DNA of 64,000 bases from positions 992,001-1,056,000 of the forward strand of contig NZ_FUZA01000001.1 of the NCBI RefSeq assembly GCF_900167945.1, read 5' to 3'. Of the stretch, positions 19,759 to 28,936 are shown piece after piece (the stretch's first letter is position 1; every line of letters begins with the position of its first letter). A program made the translations under genes and the position numbers. A model generated the notes under the pieces. The model saw only the letters and a program-made list of their open reading frames with translations, was not told the DNA's origin and did not search any database. The stretch comes from Dyadobacter psychrophilus (GTDB taxonomy: Bacteria; Bacteroidota; Bacteroidia; Cytophagales; Spirosomataceae).

Positions 19759-20172
19759 TTAAATTTCGAAATAAGGTCTCAGCTTGTTAAGGAGTTTTTC
19801 GGGAGCCATGCAGAGCTTTCCATTGTCACGGCGCTGAAAAACCAAGGTCGTTTCACCCGTATTGAGCAGCACATTGAGCTGATTCCGGATCTCATAATGA
19901 AAAACAACTCTTATACCAGGCATTTCCTGTAAAGTTACCCGGATACTAAGCTCATCATCATAGCGTGCGGGCTTAATGTAGCGCGACCGATTTTCGTAAA
20001 CCGGCATCATCACGCCCTCATCTTCCATCACTTTGTAATGAAAGTCCAAACTTCGCAATGCCTCTACTCTTCCAATTTCGTAATAACGGGCATAATTTCC
20101 ATAATACACATATCCCATCTGGTCCGTATCCGCATACCGGACCCTTACGCCCTTAACTTCGTGAATGAACAT
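19759..20172 (-). CDS. YbgC/4-hydroxybenzoyl-CoA thioesterase family acyl-CoA thioesterase
   Basis: A 137-residue hot-dog fold protein. The catalytic signature is at the N-terminus: RVRYADTDQMGYVYYGNYARYYE, where the Asp in DTDQMG is the expected active-site residue. Members hydrolyse short- or medium-chain acyl-CoA; the substrate here is unknown. Its ATG overlaps the mltG stop by one base (TAATG), so translation is probably coupled. Confidence 0.9.
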   Translation of the reverse strand: MFIHEVKGVRVRYADTDQMGYVYYGNYARYYEIGRVEALRSLDFHYKVMEDEGVMMPVYENRSRYIKPARYDDELSIRVTLQEMPGIRVVFHYEIRNQLNVLLNTGETTLVFQRRDNGKLCMAPEKLLNKLRPYFEI

Positions 20173-21209
20173 TATTTCATGATTTTGAGTCGGTTCAATT
20201 CAGCCTGATACATGCGTGCGTTGTTCAGGTGATCGGTATAATTGGTCGCAAATGCGTGGTAACCAGAGAGGTCCGCTTTGGCGCACATATATACATAATC
20301 GTGCTTGTCGTAATTGAGCACGGCGTCCAGTGAATTGAAGTCTGCCACACGGATTGGGCCGGGAGGCAAGCCCACGTTTACATAGGTGTTGTAAGGTGAT
20401 TTGATCAAAAGCTGACCGTTCAAAATGCGCTTGATAGCAAAATCCTGTAACGCAAATTTAATAGTGGGATCGGCTTGCAACGGCATCTGCGCATTCAGGC
20501 GATTCATGTAAAGTCCTGCCACTTTGGCCCTTTCATCCACTTTCCGCGCCTGCTCTTCTTCCACAATGGAAGCCAGAATTGAAACCTGCACCGGTGTGAG
20601 ACCGATTGCTTTGGCTTTTGCAGTTCTCTCTTCGTTCCAGTATTTCTTGTATTCGCTGTGCATCCGGTCCAGGAATTTTTCAGTGCCCGTTGTCCAGTAA
20701 ATTTCATAGGTATTTGGCAAAAACATGGAAACGATCGTGAGCGTATCCAATCCATATTTATTGCAAACAGCCGGGTCATTCAAAGCTTTTCTGAAATTAT
20801 CTTCACCAAATTCAAAACGACTTCCGATCCTGGTAATCAGGTCTTCCTTCAGTCTGATATTGTTGAATGTAAGCTTCACGGCATCCTGATTTCCAGCCGC
20901 AAGTTTCTTAACAACTTCGTAATTATTGGAATTAGCCTTGATCACATATCTTCCCGGCTTCACCTTGTCAGGATAGTTCAAAAGCTTGGCCAAAAATTGA
21001 AACGAAATATGATCATTGATCACATCGTGCTTGTTCAGCGAATCCAGGACCGTTTTATATGTAGCTTTCTCAGGGATCAGCAAAGCAAAGCTCGACTGCT
21101 TGTCCACTTGCAGGTTCGGTGTTTTGAAGATCTGCCAAAAGTAAAATGTGAATGTGGTGGTAAGAATTGCTATTGTGACAAACAATCCTACTTTGAAATT
21201 ACGCGACAT
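20172..21209 (-). CDS. mltG: Endolytic transglycosylase MltG
   Basis: A 345-residue YceG/MltG protein with one N-terminal membrane helix (about 7-25). It cleaves nascent glycan strands and is thought to release them from the synthase. The active-site Glu is in the conserved ILASIVEEEQ, followed by KVAGLYMNRLNAQMPLQADPTIKFAL and the C-terminal LPPGPIRVADFNSLDAVLN, all family hallmarks. It lies 15 bp after the Ldh family gene and overlaps the thioesterase start by one base. Confidence 0.95.
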   Translation of the reverse strand: MSRNFKVGLFVTIAILTTTFTFYFWQIFKTPNLQVDKQSSFALLIPEKATYKTVLDSLNKHDVINDHISFQFLAKLLNYPDKVKPGRYVIKANSNNYEVVKKLAAGNQDAVKLTFNNIRLKEDLITRIGSRFEFGEDNFRKALNDPAVCNKYGLDTLTIVSMFLPNTYEIYWTTGTEKFLDRMHSEYKKYWNEERTAKAKAIGLTPVQVSILASIVEEEQARKVDERAKVAGLYMNRLNAQMPLQADPTIKFALQDFAIKRILNGQLLIKSPYNTYVNVGLPPGPIRVADFNSLDAVLNYDKHDYVYMCAKADLSGYHAFATNYTDHLNNARMYQAELNRLKIMK

Positions 21210-21224
21210 AAGTGATACGGCTAA

Positions 21225-22304
21225 TTATAAATTTATTTCAAAGGGTATGCCAAATCTTTTGGCTAACTCCTCTAATGACAAAACGACTGGTTCCAGTAAA
21301 TGAATCCCATTGATGCTGCGATCCGCTTCACTTTCCCGCTCAGGATCACCGGGAATAAGCACTTTTTGACCGTCCACAGCCCGCGCGCCGCGGAATGCTT
21401 TGATCCATTTATCCATATCCTGCTTAAATTCCCCGGCCGGGCGAAAACCATCCACACGCATGGCACCCAGAAAATGTCCCGTTCCTAATCCTACACCTTG
21501 CTGGGCTGTCATAAATCCAGCGGTTGCAAATGGTGGAACCCAGGGGCCAAAGTTAGCGCCTGAAAGGACTCCCGAAAATATGTCTACAATGGCGCCCAGC
21601 CCGTAACCTTTGTGACTGCCATGTTCCCGATCCGAGCCCAGCGGCAGCAAACCACCGCCGCTTTTAACAGCATTGGAATCGGTTGTGGCATTTCCTTCCG
21701 CGTCCTGAGCCCATCCTAATGGGGCGGGCAAACCTTTACGCTGTAATATTTCAAATTTGCCGTAGGCAACAGCCGTTGATGCAAAATCTGCAACAAATGC
21801 CGGTTCCGTCAAAGCTGGTACAGCAACAGCTATCGGATTGGTTCCCAACAATTTATCCAGTGAAAATGTAGGTGTTACCAAAGGCGCAGCATTCGTCATG
21901 GTCCAGCCAATCATATCTTTCTCCAAAGCCAGCATTGCATGATATCCTGCAATGCCAAAGTGGTTCGAATTACGGACGGAAACCCAGCCAGAACCTACTT
22001 TTTCAGCCTTTTCCATTGCAATCTCCATTGCTTTTGGCGCTACAACTAGTCCCAGACCTTTATCGCCGTCCACAACAGCAGTGCTTGGCGTTTCATAAAC
22101 CACTTTCACTTCCGGATTTGGATTAAGTCTGCCGTGATCATACAGGCGCACATAACCAGCCAAACGGGCGATTCCGTGAGAATCCACACCGCGCAAATCG
22201 GCGCTTACCAGGACCGTAGCAGCCAGTTTCGCCTCTTCCGGCGAGCATCCTATGGCAAGAAAAACCTCCTCCGTGAAATGTTTTAAATAACTGGCCTGAT
22301 ACAT
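21225..22304 (-). CDS. Malate/L-lactate/ureidoglycolate dehydrogenase family (Ldh2) oxidoreductase
   Basis: About 359 residues from the ATG at 22304 (an in-frame TTG lies three codons earlier). Members are NAD(P)-dependent 2-hydroxyacid dehydrogenases with a fold distinct from classic LDH. Features are ADLRGVDSHGIARL (substrate and catalytic His region), the VDGDKGLGLVVA stretch, VRNSNHFGIAGYHAMLA and LLGTNPIAVAVPA. The exact substrate (malate, lactate, ureidoglycolate or sulfolactate) cannot be told. First gene of the minus-strand run with mltG, ybgC-like and yihY-like genes. Confidence 0.9.
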   Translation of the reverse strand: MYQASYLKHFTEEVFLAIGCSPEEAKLAATVLVSADLRGVDSHGIARLAGYVRLYDHGRLNPNPEVKVVYETPSTAVVDGDKGLGLVVAPKAMEIAMEKAEKVGSGWVSVRNSNHFGIAGYHAMLALEKDMIGWTMTNAAPLVTPTFSLDKLLGTNPIAVAVPALTEPAFVADFASTAVAYGKFEILQRKGLPAPLGWAQDAEGNATTDSNAVKSGGGLLPLGSDREHGSHKGYGLGAIVDIFSGVLSGANFGPWVPPFATAGFMTAQQGVGLGTGHFLGAMRVDGFRPAGEFKQDMDKWIKAFRGARAVDGQKVLIPGDPERESEADRSINGIHLLEPVVLSLEELAKRFGIPFEINL

Positions 22305-22463
22305 ATACGTCAAATGAGTGAACTTCTTTTTAATTTTACCTGCATTCCCCGAATTTGCACGCAGGGCGCTGCAAATATCCTAATTCAATTCGCATCGTCC
22401 AATATTTCATAAAAATCTGTTCACCTCCACCGCTCTCTCCGCCAGCTAACGGAAACAATACCA

Positions 22464-23087
22464 ATGGAAAGTAAGAATTCTGTTTTGAAACGCATTATCC
22501 GTTATTTCATCCGCGGACTTGTCCTCGTAGCACCTTTGTATGCGACGGGACTGATCATCTGGACGGGCGTGGAATATCTGGATAACATTATTTCGGTTGA
22601 CATTCCCATTTCAAACAATCAATATGTTTATCTGCCCGGCCTGGGCATAGTGCTGATTATTCTTTTCATCATCTTTTTAGGTTTTTTCTTTTCTACCATT
22701 GTTCCTCAGTCCTTCGTCCGGTTCGCCGAAAGCATTATGCGGCGCATTCCGCTGGTGAGCCTGATCTATTATTCTATCAAAGACCTGATCCTGGCTTTTG
22801 TGGGGGATAAAAAGAAATTTAACCAACCCGTGCTCGTGACCATGTATAGGGAAACACAAATCAAAAAGATCGGTTTTATTACGCAAACGGACCTGAGCCA
22901 CCTCAACATCGCAGATCATGTGGCCGTATATATGCCACTGTCCTACTCCTTGTCAGGCGAATTGTTCATTGTTCCCGCCGAGCATGTGGTGGTGCTTGAC
23001 GCGAGTTCAACAGATGTAATGAAAATGCTTGTTTCAGGTGGAGTTTCTGTAAAAGTTCCGCGGGAAGAAACACCTGAGGGAGATTAA
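22464..23087 (+). CDS. DUF502 family membrane protein
   Basis: A 207-residue protein with two hydrophobic segments (about 12-32 and 55-78) and a soluble C-terminal part. The family start IIRYFIRGLVLVAPLYATGLIIWTG and the later RIPLVSLIYYSIKDLILAFVGDKK, plus VYMPLSYSLSGELFIVP, mark DUF502. The function is unknown. It diverges from the Ldh family gene across a 159-bp gap in which I see no clear operator. Confidence 0.9.
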   Translation: MESKNSVLKRIIRYFIRGLVLVAPLYATGLIIWTGVEYLDNIISVDIPISNNQYVYLPGLGIVLIILFIIFLGFFFSTIVPQSFVRFAESIMRRIPLVSLIYYSIKDLILAFVGDKKKFNQPVLVTMYRETQIKKIGFITQTDLSHLNIADHVAVYMPLSYSLSGELFIVPAEHVVVLDASSTDVMKMLVSGGVSVKVPREETPEGD

Positions 23088-23121
23088 TTTACACTTAAAA
23101 TATGAGCAACAATGCAACACT

Positions 23122-23155
23122 TTTGCCCGTTTAAAAGAATGATTCCCTATATTTG
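23122..23155 (+). promoter_or_regulatory. Bacteroidota-type promoter (TTTG and TAtaTTTG)
   Basis: TTTG at 23122-23125 and TATATTTG at 23148-23155 fit the Bacteroidota -33/-7 pattern TTTG and TAnnTTTG, with a 22-bp gap that is slightly long. Transcription would start near 23162, just before the ATG at 23174. This favours that ATG over the in-frame TTG at 23153, which lies inside the -7 element. Confidence 0.55.
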
Positions 23156-23173
23156 AAACATTCTTTTATTGCT

Positions 23174-23788
23174 ATGAGACAGCTTTTCGTTATCGTCATT
23201 TTACTAGTTACAGGAAGTCCTCAGGCATGGTCGCAAGATCATTATGATGCTAAAAAAGCACTTTCAAGCGAAGAACTTTTTCTCAAACAAGGCAATACAA
23301 GCCGGGTAATTGCAACGCCCGGACAAAAATATCTGGTGCTCGACGCCTCGCCGATGATCGGCGGTTTTCACAGATACCGCTTTTTCCCCGGCGACAACAT
23401 TAAGTTCCGGATGCATAATGAAACCATCCGTTTCAACGAAACTATAGCCAGCGTCAGCGATTCTTCTTTTAGCATTGCCATCATTAACGAAGCAGTGGGA
23501 AGGATGGATTATCAGGAAATCCTTTTGAAAGATATCCGCCTGATGAAAGTGTCCCGTCGGATCCCGTTCATTTCACAATTAGCACCATTACTGCCGCTTG
23601 CCGGCCTGATTTACGTGGGAGCTGATTTTTTTAACAAAGGAATTGATGACAAAAGATTTACAACCGATGCATCATCCCTTGTTGTAGGCGGCGCATTCAT
23701 TGCAGCGGGTTTTGTTTGCTACAAACTGACTTTCTCATCGCTTAAAATAAATAGCAGGAATAAACTCAAAGTCCTGGAAACATATTAA
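23174..23788 (+). CDS. Exported protein of unknown function
   Basis: About 204 residues with a signal peptide (LFVIVILLVTGSPQAWSQ, cleavage after AWSQ or nearby). The mature part has a beta-rich stretch (about 45-120) followed by two hydrophobic segments (about 130-150 and 165-185). I do not recognise a family. The ATG at 23174 is preferred because a promoter element covers the TTG 21 bp upstream. It precedes aroA by 15 bp and may share its transcript, with no functional link visible. Confidence 0.78.
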   Translation: MRQLFVIVILLVTGSPQAWSQDHYDAKKALSSEELFLKQGNTSRVIATPGQKYLVLDASPMIGGFHRYRFFPGDNIKFRMHNETIRFNETIASVSDSSFSIAIINEAVGRMDYQEILLKDIRLMKVSRRIPFISQLAPLLPLAGLIYVGADFFNKGIDDKRFTTDASSLVVGGAFIAAGFVCYKLTFSSLKINSRNKLKVLETY

Positions 23789-23803
23789 TACTTACCGAAT
23801 TAC

Positions 23804-25039
23804 GTGAAATCCATTCTAGTCCACCCACCCCAAAAATCAATCCGCGCAGAAATACGACTTGCAGCTTCTAAAAGTGAATGCAATCGTGCTTTGATCATTA
23901 ATGCTTTGACCGGTTTTAAATGCGAGCTTTCCAACATTTCAGAAGCCCGCGATTCGCAAACCATGCTCAGGCTGCTCAATTCTAATGAAACTGTTGCTGA
24001 TGTGATTGATGCGGGAACCACAATGCGTTTCCTAACTGCCTATTTTGCAGTGACCGATCAGACCAAAATTATGACAGGTACACCGCGTATGTGTGAAAGG
24101 CCGATCGGAATCCTGGTGGATGCGCTAAGGGTTTTGGGAGCAGACATTGAATATCAAAAAGAAACAGGTTATCCACCGTTGAAACTGAACGGTTTTACCT
24201 ATTCTGGCCAAAATGAGATTGCTATGCGCGGCGATGTCAGCAGCCAGTACATTTCCGCATTGCTGCTGATCGCGCCGGGATTACCAAGCGGATTGAAAAT
24301 CAGGCTGGAAGGTGAAGTCGGCTCGAAGCCTTATATCGAAATGACATTGAATCAAATGGCACATTTCGGTATAGAATACAAAGCGGACTGGCATGCAAAT
24401 ACCATTATTATCCCTCCCTTCAAATATCAGCCGCATCCTTATGCGATTGAATCTGATTGGTCCGGTGCAAGTTACTGGTATAGCATCGTGGCACTGGCCG
24501 AAGATGCCGAAGTGGAATTGTTGGGATTAAAAAAAGACTCATTACAAGGCGATAGCGCCATTGTTGACATTATGCGCCACCTGGGCGTGGAAAGTGTTTT
24601 TACAGACAGAGGCGTTCTTTTAACCAAAATCGCCCCTGCAGCATCCATAGGCTGGGATTTCACAGATTGCCCGGACTTAGCGCAAACCGTTGCGGTTTGC
24701 TGCGCAGTAAAAGGCATCAGATTATCCCTAACCGGGATTGAAAGCCTGAAAATAAAGGAAACTGACCGTGTTTTCGCTTTGCAGCAGGAATTGCAGAAAT
24801 TAGGCGCAACGCTGAAAGAAGTGGAAAAAGACCATCTTTACGAAGTTGCTCAAATCCCGGGTTTTGAATTAAAAGAAACCCCCTCCATTCATACGTATGA
24901 TGACCACCGCATGGCCATGGCATTTGCGCCAGCCGGAATGGTCGCTCCTATCATTATTGAAGAACCAGGCGTTGTTGTAAAATCATATCCTGGTTACTGG
25001 AAAGACCTCTCAGTGGTTACAACCTGGGAAGAGGTCTGA
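23804..25039 (+). CDS. aroA: 3-phosphoshikimate 1-carboxyvinyltransferase (EPSP synthase)
   Basis: A 411-residue enzyme joining shikimate-3-phosphate and PEP in chorismate synthesis. GTG start (23804). Features are LAASKSECNRALIINAL (phosphate-binding Lys and Ser region), DAGTTMRFL (the family's usual NAGT is DAGT here), RPIGILVDALRVLGA, SSQYISALLLIAPGL, and KIKETDRVFALQQELQKLGA. Slightly short compared with about 427 residues in E. coli, as is common in Bacteroidota. No other shikimate genes are adjacent. Confidence 0.95.
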   Translation: MKSILVHPPQKSIRAEIRLAASKSECNRALIINALTGFKCELSNISEARDSQTMLRLLNSNETVADVIDAGTTMRFLTAYFAVTDQTKIMTGTPRMCERPIGILVDALRVLGADIEYQKETGYPPLKLNGFTYSGQNEIAMRGDVSSQYISALLLIAPGLPSGLKIRLEGEVGSKPYIEMTLNQMAHFGIEYKADWHANTIIIPPFKYQPHPYAIESDWSGASYWYSIVALAEDAEVELLGLKKDSLQGDSAIVDIMRHLGVESVFTDRGVLLTKIAPAASIGWDFTDCPDLAQTVAVCCAVKGIRLSLTGIESLKIKETDRVFALQQELQKLGATLKEVEKDHLYEVAQIPGFELKETPSIHTYDDHRMAMAFAPAGMVAPIIIEEPGVVVKSYPGYWKDLSVVTTWEEV

Positions 25040-25066
25040 CCTTCCGATCATTTAAACCCTGAGTTC

Positions 25067-26659
25067 ATGGAAAATGTTGCGTCGTTTTTTGCTGCTGTCC
25101 CTTTCTGGGTATACCTGATCCTGATTCCGGTAATCATTGCGATAAGGGACATTTTACAGCGGAAGCACACGATCCAGCATAATTTTCCACTGGTAGGGCA
25201 TTTCCGTTACATGCTGGAAACGATCGGCCCCGAATTGCGGCAGTATATTGTCGCCAACAACCGCGAAGAGCTGCCTTTCAACCGCCGCCAGCGATCCTGG
25301 ATCTACGCTTCTTCCAAAAAAGAAAACAATTACCAGGGTTTTGGTACAGACCAAAATATGCAAGAAGCGGGTTATGTACTCATAAAGCCGGCAATGTTGC
25401 CTTTCAGGCTCGATTCTACGCACAGCCATCATGTCAAAAACGGCAATGATCCGCATCATTATACTATTCCATCTGCCAAAGTAATCGGTGAATTTCATAA
25501 CCGGAAGCGTCCATACCGACCTCGTTCGATCGTGAATGTAAGCGCAATGAGCTTCGGTTCACTTTCCTCGCGCGCTATTGAATCGTTGAATAAAGGATCA
25601 TTCAAATTCGGCAATTACCACAACACCGGCGAAGGCGGATTGTCGCCATACCACAAGTTTGGAGCGGATGTGGTTTTTAATATGGGAACGTCATACTTTG
25701 GCGTCCGGGATGATGACGGCAATTTTGTGATGGAAAAGCTCGTGAAAATGACGCAGCTGAATCCCTTTGTACGATTGATCGAGCTCAAACTTTCACAAGG
25801 TGCAAAACCCGGAAAAGGCGGCGTGCTGCCTGCCAGCAAGATCACAGCCGAGATAGCGGAGATCCGGGGTGTGCCTATTGGCAAAGATGTGGTTTCTCCG
25901 CCCTATCACAGCGCTTTTTCCAATGTGAAGGAAATGGTTGATTTTATCGAAGCCATGGCAGCTGCTACGGGCTTGCCTGTCGGGTTGAAATCGGCTGTGG
26001 GAAAGACGGATATGTGGGAAGAATTGGCAGACATTATGGCTGAAACCGGCAAAGGCCCCGATTTTATTACCATTGATGGCGGCGAAGGAGGAACAGGTGC
26101 AGCGCCACCTTCTTTTGCCGATCACGTGTCTTTACCATTGGTTTTTGCTTTCAGCACAGTTTATAAAATCTTCCAAAAAAGAAATCTTACTGATAAAATC
26201 ACTTTCATCGCTTCGGGGAAGCTCGGACTTCCTGCTCAGGCGGTGATGGCATTTTCTATGGGTGCGGACATCATTAATGTTGCCCGTGAGGCGATGATGT
26301 CGATCGGCTGCATCCAGGCTCAAACCTGCCATACCAACCGCTGCCCGACCGGCATCGCAACAAACAACAAATGGCTCGAAGCGGGCATTGATCCGACATT
26401 GAAAAGCGAGCGTTTTAACAGTTATATGAGCACACTTGCCAAGGAAATTATCGAAATTACGCATGCAACCGGTTACGAACATCCGTGTCAGTTTGGAATG
26501 AATGACATTGATATTTCCATGGGAGATCATAATAAAACAATTACATTGGCAGACAATTATGGATATTTAAAAACCATAGTTCCCTACCCTGGCATCCGTG
26601 CATTGCTCGATTGTCCGCATTTGGGAGGCAGAAAGATTCCGGGTGAAAAGACAGTCTAA
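25067..26659 (+). CDS. FMN-binding glutamate synthase family protein
   Basis: A 530-residue protein with an N-terminal membrane helix (about 6-26) and a glutamate synthase FMN-domain TIM barrel. Visible are NVSAMSFGSLSSRAIESLNKGS, GEGGLSPYH, GAKPGKGGVLPASKIT, ITIDGGEGGTGAAPPSFADHV and the Fe-S cysteine motif C-x5-C-x4-C in CIQAQTCHTNRCPTG. It lacks the amidotransferase domain, so it is not a complete GOGAT; stand-alone members have unclear substrates. It lies 27 bp after aroA. Confidence 0.92.
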   Translation: MENVASFFAAVPFWVYLILIPVIIAIRDILQRKHTIQHNFPLVGHFRYMLETIGPELRQYIVANNREELPFNRRQRSWIYASSKKENNYQGFGTDQNMQEAGYVLIKPAMLPFRLDSTHSHHVKNGNDPHHYTIPSAKVIGEFHNRKRPYRPRSIVNVSAMSFGSLSSRAIESLNKGSFKFGNYHNTGEGGLSPYHKFGADVVFNMGTSYFGVRDDDGNFVMEKLVKMTQLNPFVRLIELKLSQGAKPGKGGVLPASKITAEIAEIRGVPIGKDVVSPPYHSAFSNVKEMVDFIEAMAAATGLPVGLKSAVGKTDMWEELADIMAETGKGPDFITIDGGEGGTGAAPPSFADHVSLPLVFAFSTVYKIFQKRNLTDKITFIASGKLGLPAQAVMAFSMGADIINVAREAMMSIGCIQAQTCHTNRCPTGIATNNKWLEAGIDPTLKSERFNSYMSTLAKEIIEITHATGYEHPCQFGMNDIDISMGDHNKTITLADNYGYLKTIVPYPGIRALLDCPHLGGRKIPGEKTV

Positions 26660-26670
26660 ATTTGACAACC

Positions 26671-28335
26671 ATGATCCGAACTATACTAACCACACTTTTT
26701 ACCTCATTTCTCTGCCTGAACCTTTGTCTTGCGCAAAGCAACCCGCGCTATTTTGTCCTGTTCACGGACAAAAACAACACCACATTTTCCATTGATAAAC
26801 CGGCCGAATACTTGTCGGTGCGCGCGATCGAAAGACGAACCAAACAAAATATTCCCGTTACCACGCGTGATTTTCCAGTAAACCAAACTTATACATCTGC
26901 AATCAAACAGCTAGGTGCTTCGGTCATTTTCACATCCCGCTGGTTTAATGGCGCAGTGGTTGAAGCCAATGCTGCTCAACTGGCAAATATCAAAAAGCTC
27001 GCGTTTTTTAAAGGCATCGAATTCGATCTTCCCGTTGCCAATATCAGTGGCAAATCTCCCGGCGTAGAACGCATTGGTGCTTTGAACCGAAAATTAGCAA
27101 CAGCAGAAGACCTTAATTACGGGAACATGAATGCACAACTCGCGCTAATGGACGTTCCCGAGCTGCATAACAAAGGTTTCCACGGAGAAAATATGCTGAT
27201 CGCCATTCTGGACAACGGCTTCGCAAATGGTGACCAGGTGGGGTTCCTGAAACCGCTGCGGGATGAAGACAGGGTTCTGGATACTTACGATTTCATGAGC
27301 CGTGAAGCCGACGTTTACAACGACGGTTCACACGGTTTGCAGGTAATGTCAACCATGGCCGCCTACCAGTCAGGAACAATGATTGGCGCAGCATTTAAGG
27401 CAACTTATGCCCTTTACCGAACAGAAAACGATTTTTTGGAATCACCTTATGAAGAAATTGCCTGGCTTATGGCCGCCGAACGTGCGGACAGCGTAGGTGC
27501 GGATGTGATCAACTCGTCATTAGGTTATAGTGAGTTTGACGCCGAATTTGATAAGCCGGAATACAATTACACCTACGACGATATGGACGGAAAAACCACC
27601 ATTGTAAGCCGTGCAGCACGTTATGCCACGCGTACAGGCATGCTGGTGGTCGTTTCTGCGGGAAATGAGGGAAATAAAGCATGGCATTTTATTACAGCTC
27701 CTGCGGATGTTGATTCTGTTTTAACGGTCGGAGCAACCAATTATGAGCGTGCGTACACAGCATTAAGCTCGGTCGGGCCTAATGCAGCAGGCCAGCAAAA
27801 GCCCGATGTTGCGGCCGTTGGTTTGGGGGCTGTGATCGGTAACACATCAGGAAATGTAGCCAGCAGTAACGGAACGTCTTTTTCTTCTCCCTTAATCGCT
27901 GGTTTTGCTACGATTTTATGGCAGGCGTATCCCAATCTTTCTGCGCAGCAACTGATTAATGTCATCAAAAAATCGGGGCACCAGGCGAGCGCGCCGGACA
28001 ACTTGCTTGGATATGGTGTTCCAAGCGCTGTGAAAGCGGAGCAGATCATTCAGACTGAATATACGCCGCTGGGAACGGAGAGCGACTTCTTGAAAGCAAT
28101 TGTACTGTCTCCAAATCCCGTTCTGGAAAACGCAAGCCTCTCTATTCCACAGCATTTGATTGGCAAAAAAGCAACACTAAGCCTGTATGGATTGAATGGT
28201 GCAACATTGAGTATCTCGGAATCAAGGCTAAGCAGTGTGCAACCCATTGCTGCAAATCAGTTATCTGCGGGGCTATATCTGGTTAAAATCCGCGTTGATA
28301 ACCATGAAAAGTCGCTGAAATTCATCAAGCAGTAA
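26671..28335 (+). CDS. Secreted subtilase (S8 peptidase) with type IX sorting tail
   Basis: About 554 residues from the ATG at 26671 (an in-frame TTG lies three codons earlier). Signal peptide about 1-21. The subtilisin triad is Asp181 (ILDNGFANG), His221 (DGSHGLQV) and Ser403 (GTSFSSP), with the oxyanion Asn332 in GNEG. A propeptide-like region occupies about 25-140. The C-terminal 75 residues start LSPNPVLENASLSI and end SLKFIKQ, a type A sorting domain for type IX secretion to the cell surface or medium. It overlaps the convergent NUDIX gene by 11 bp. Confidence 0.94.
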   Translation: MIRTILTTLFTSFLCLNLCLAQSNPRYFVLFTDKNNTTFSIDKPAEYLSVRAIERRTKQNIPVTTRDFPVNQTYTSAIKQLGASVIFTSRWFNGAVVEANAAQLANIKKLAFFKGIEFDLPVANISGKSPGVERIGALNRKLATAEDLNYGNMNAQLALMDVPELHNKGFHGENMLIAILDNGFANGDQVGFLKPLRDEDRVLDTYDFMSREADVYNDGSHGLQVMSTMAAYQSGTMIGAAFKATYALYRTENDFLESPYEEIAWLMAAERADSVGADVINSSLGYSEFDAEFDKPEYNYTYDDMDGKTTIVSRAARYATRTGMLVVVSAGNEGNKAWHFITAPADVDSVLTVGATNYERAYTALSSVGPNAAGQQKPDVAAVGLGAVIGNTSGNVASSNGTSFSSPLIAGFATILWQAYPNLSAQQLINVIKKSGHQASAPDNLLGYGVPSAVKAEQIIQTEYTPLGTESDFLKAIVLSPNPVLENASLSIPQHLIGKKATLSLYGLNGATLSISESRLSSVQPIAANQLSAGLYLVKIRVDNHEKSLKFIKQ

Positions 28336-28861
28336 TCTTCCGGATCATTCGCACAACAGACTCAGAATCATTGAGCTGCTCCACATTGTTCAAAGGGATC
28401 CACTGCACATCCAGCGACTCATCATTCACAACAATTTCCTGTCCGGGAGCAGCCCTAAAAGCAAATCGAATGTCGTAGTGGTTATGCGCAGGAAGGCCTT
28501 TTCGCTCCGGGATAAGGTGAATATCTACGTCAAAAATGCCCTGCTGATACAATTCTAAATGGTGAATCCCAGTTTCTTCCCAGACCTCTTTGCGCGCAAC
28601 CTGTTCTGTATCAGGATCGCCATCGCAATGTCCGCCAGGCTGTAACCAGCGTCCCAGTTTTTGATGATGCATGAGCAGCACCGATTGCTCGTCCGGTGAA
28701 AGCACCAGCCCCGAAGCAGTAATGTGGCCAATTTCGAGCGATCGTTCGAAGCAATCCGCGTGCGCTTTGATGAAAGCAATCGTGTCCAGATACATCTCTT
28801 TTTCAGTTCCATCTTCCGGCGTATAGGCATTCAGGAGGGCAAGCAAACTATTCCGCTTCAT
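28325..28861 (-). CDS. NUDIX hydrolase
   Basis: A 178-residue protein with a Nudix box around GGHCDGDPD...RKEVWEETGI. The catalytic EVWEE part is intact; the Arg of REUxEE is Lys, and the first Glu of the box is Pro, so it is a divergent member. It hydrolyses a nucleoside diphosphate linked to another group, substrate unknown. Its 3' end overlaps the subtilase 3' end tail to tail by 11 bp. Confidence 0.9.
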   Translation of the reverse strand: MKRNSLLALLNAYTPEDGTEKEMYLDTIAFIKAHADCFERSLEIGHITASGLVLSPDEQSVLLMHHQKLGRWLQPGGHCDGDPDTEQVARKEVWEETGIHHLELYQQGIFDVDIHLIPERKGLPAHNHYDIRFAFRAAPGQEIVVNDESLDVQWIPLNNVEQLNDSESVVRMIRKITA

Positions 28862-28936
28862 GTAGGCTATGTGATTTTTTCATTCTAATTTCACCACAAG
28901 TTTAATACTTCAAGAAATAAACCACCTTATTAAGAA

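Noticed and set aside
20658-21215. 185-codon plus-strand open frame inside mltG
   Set aside because: Antisense to a clear gene with all family motifs; no independent start or domain evidence.
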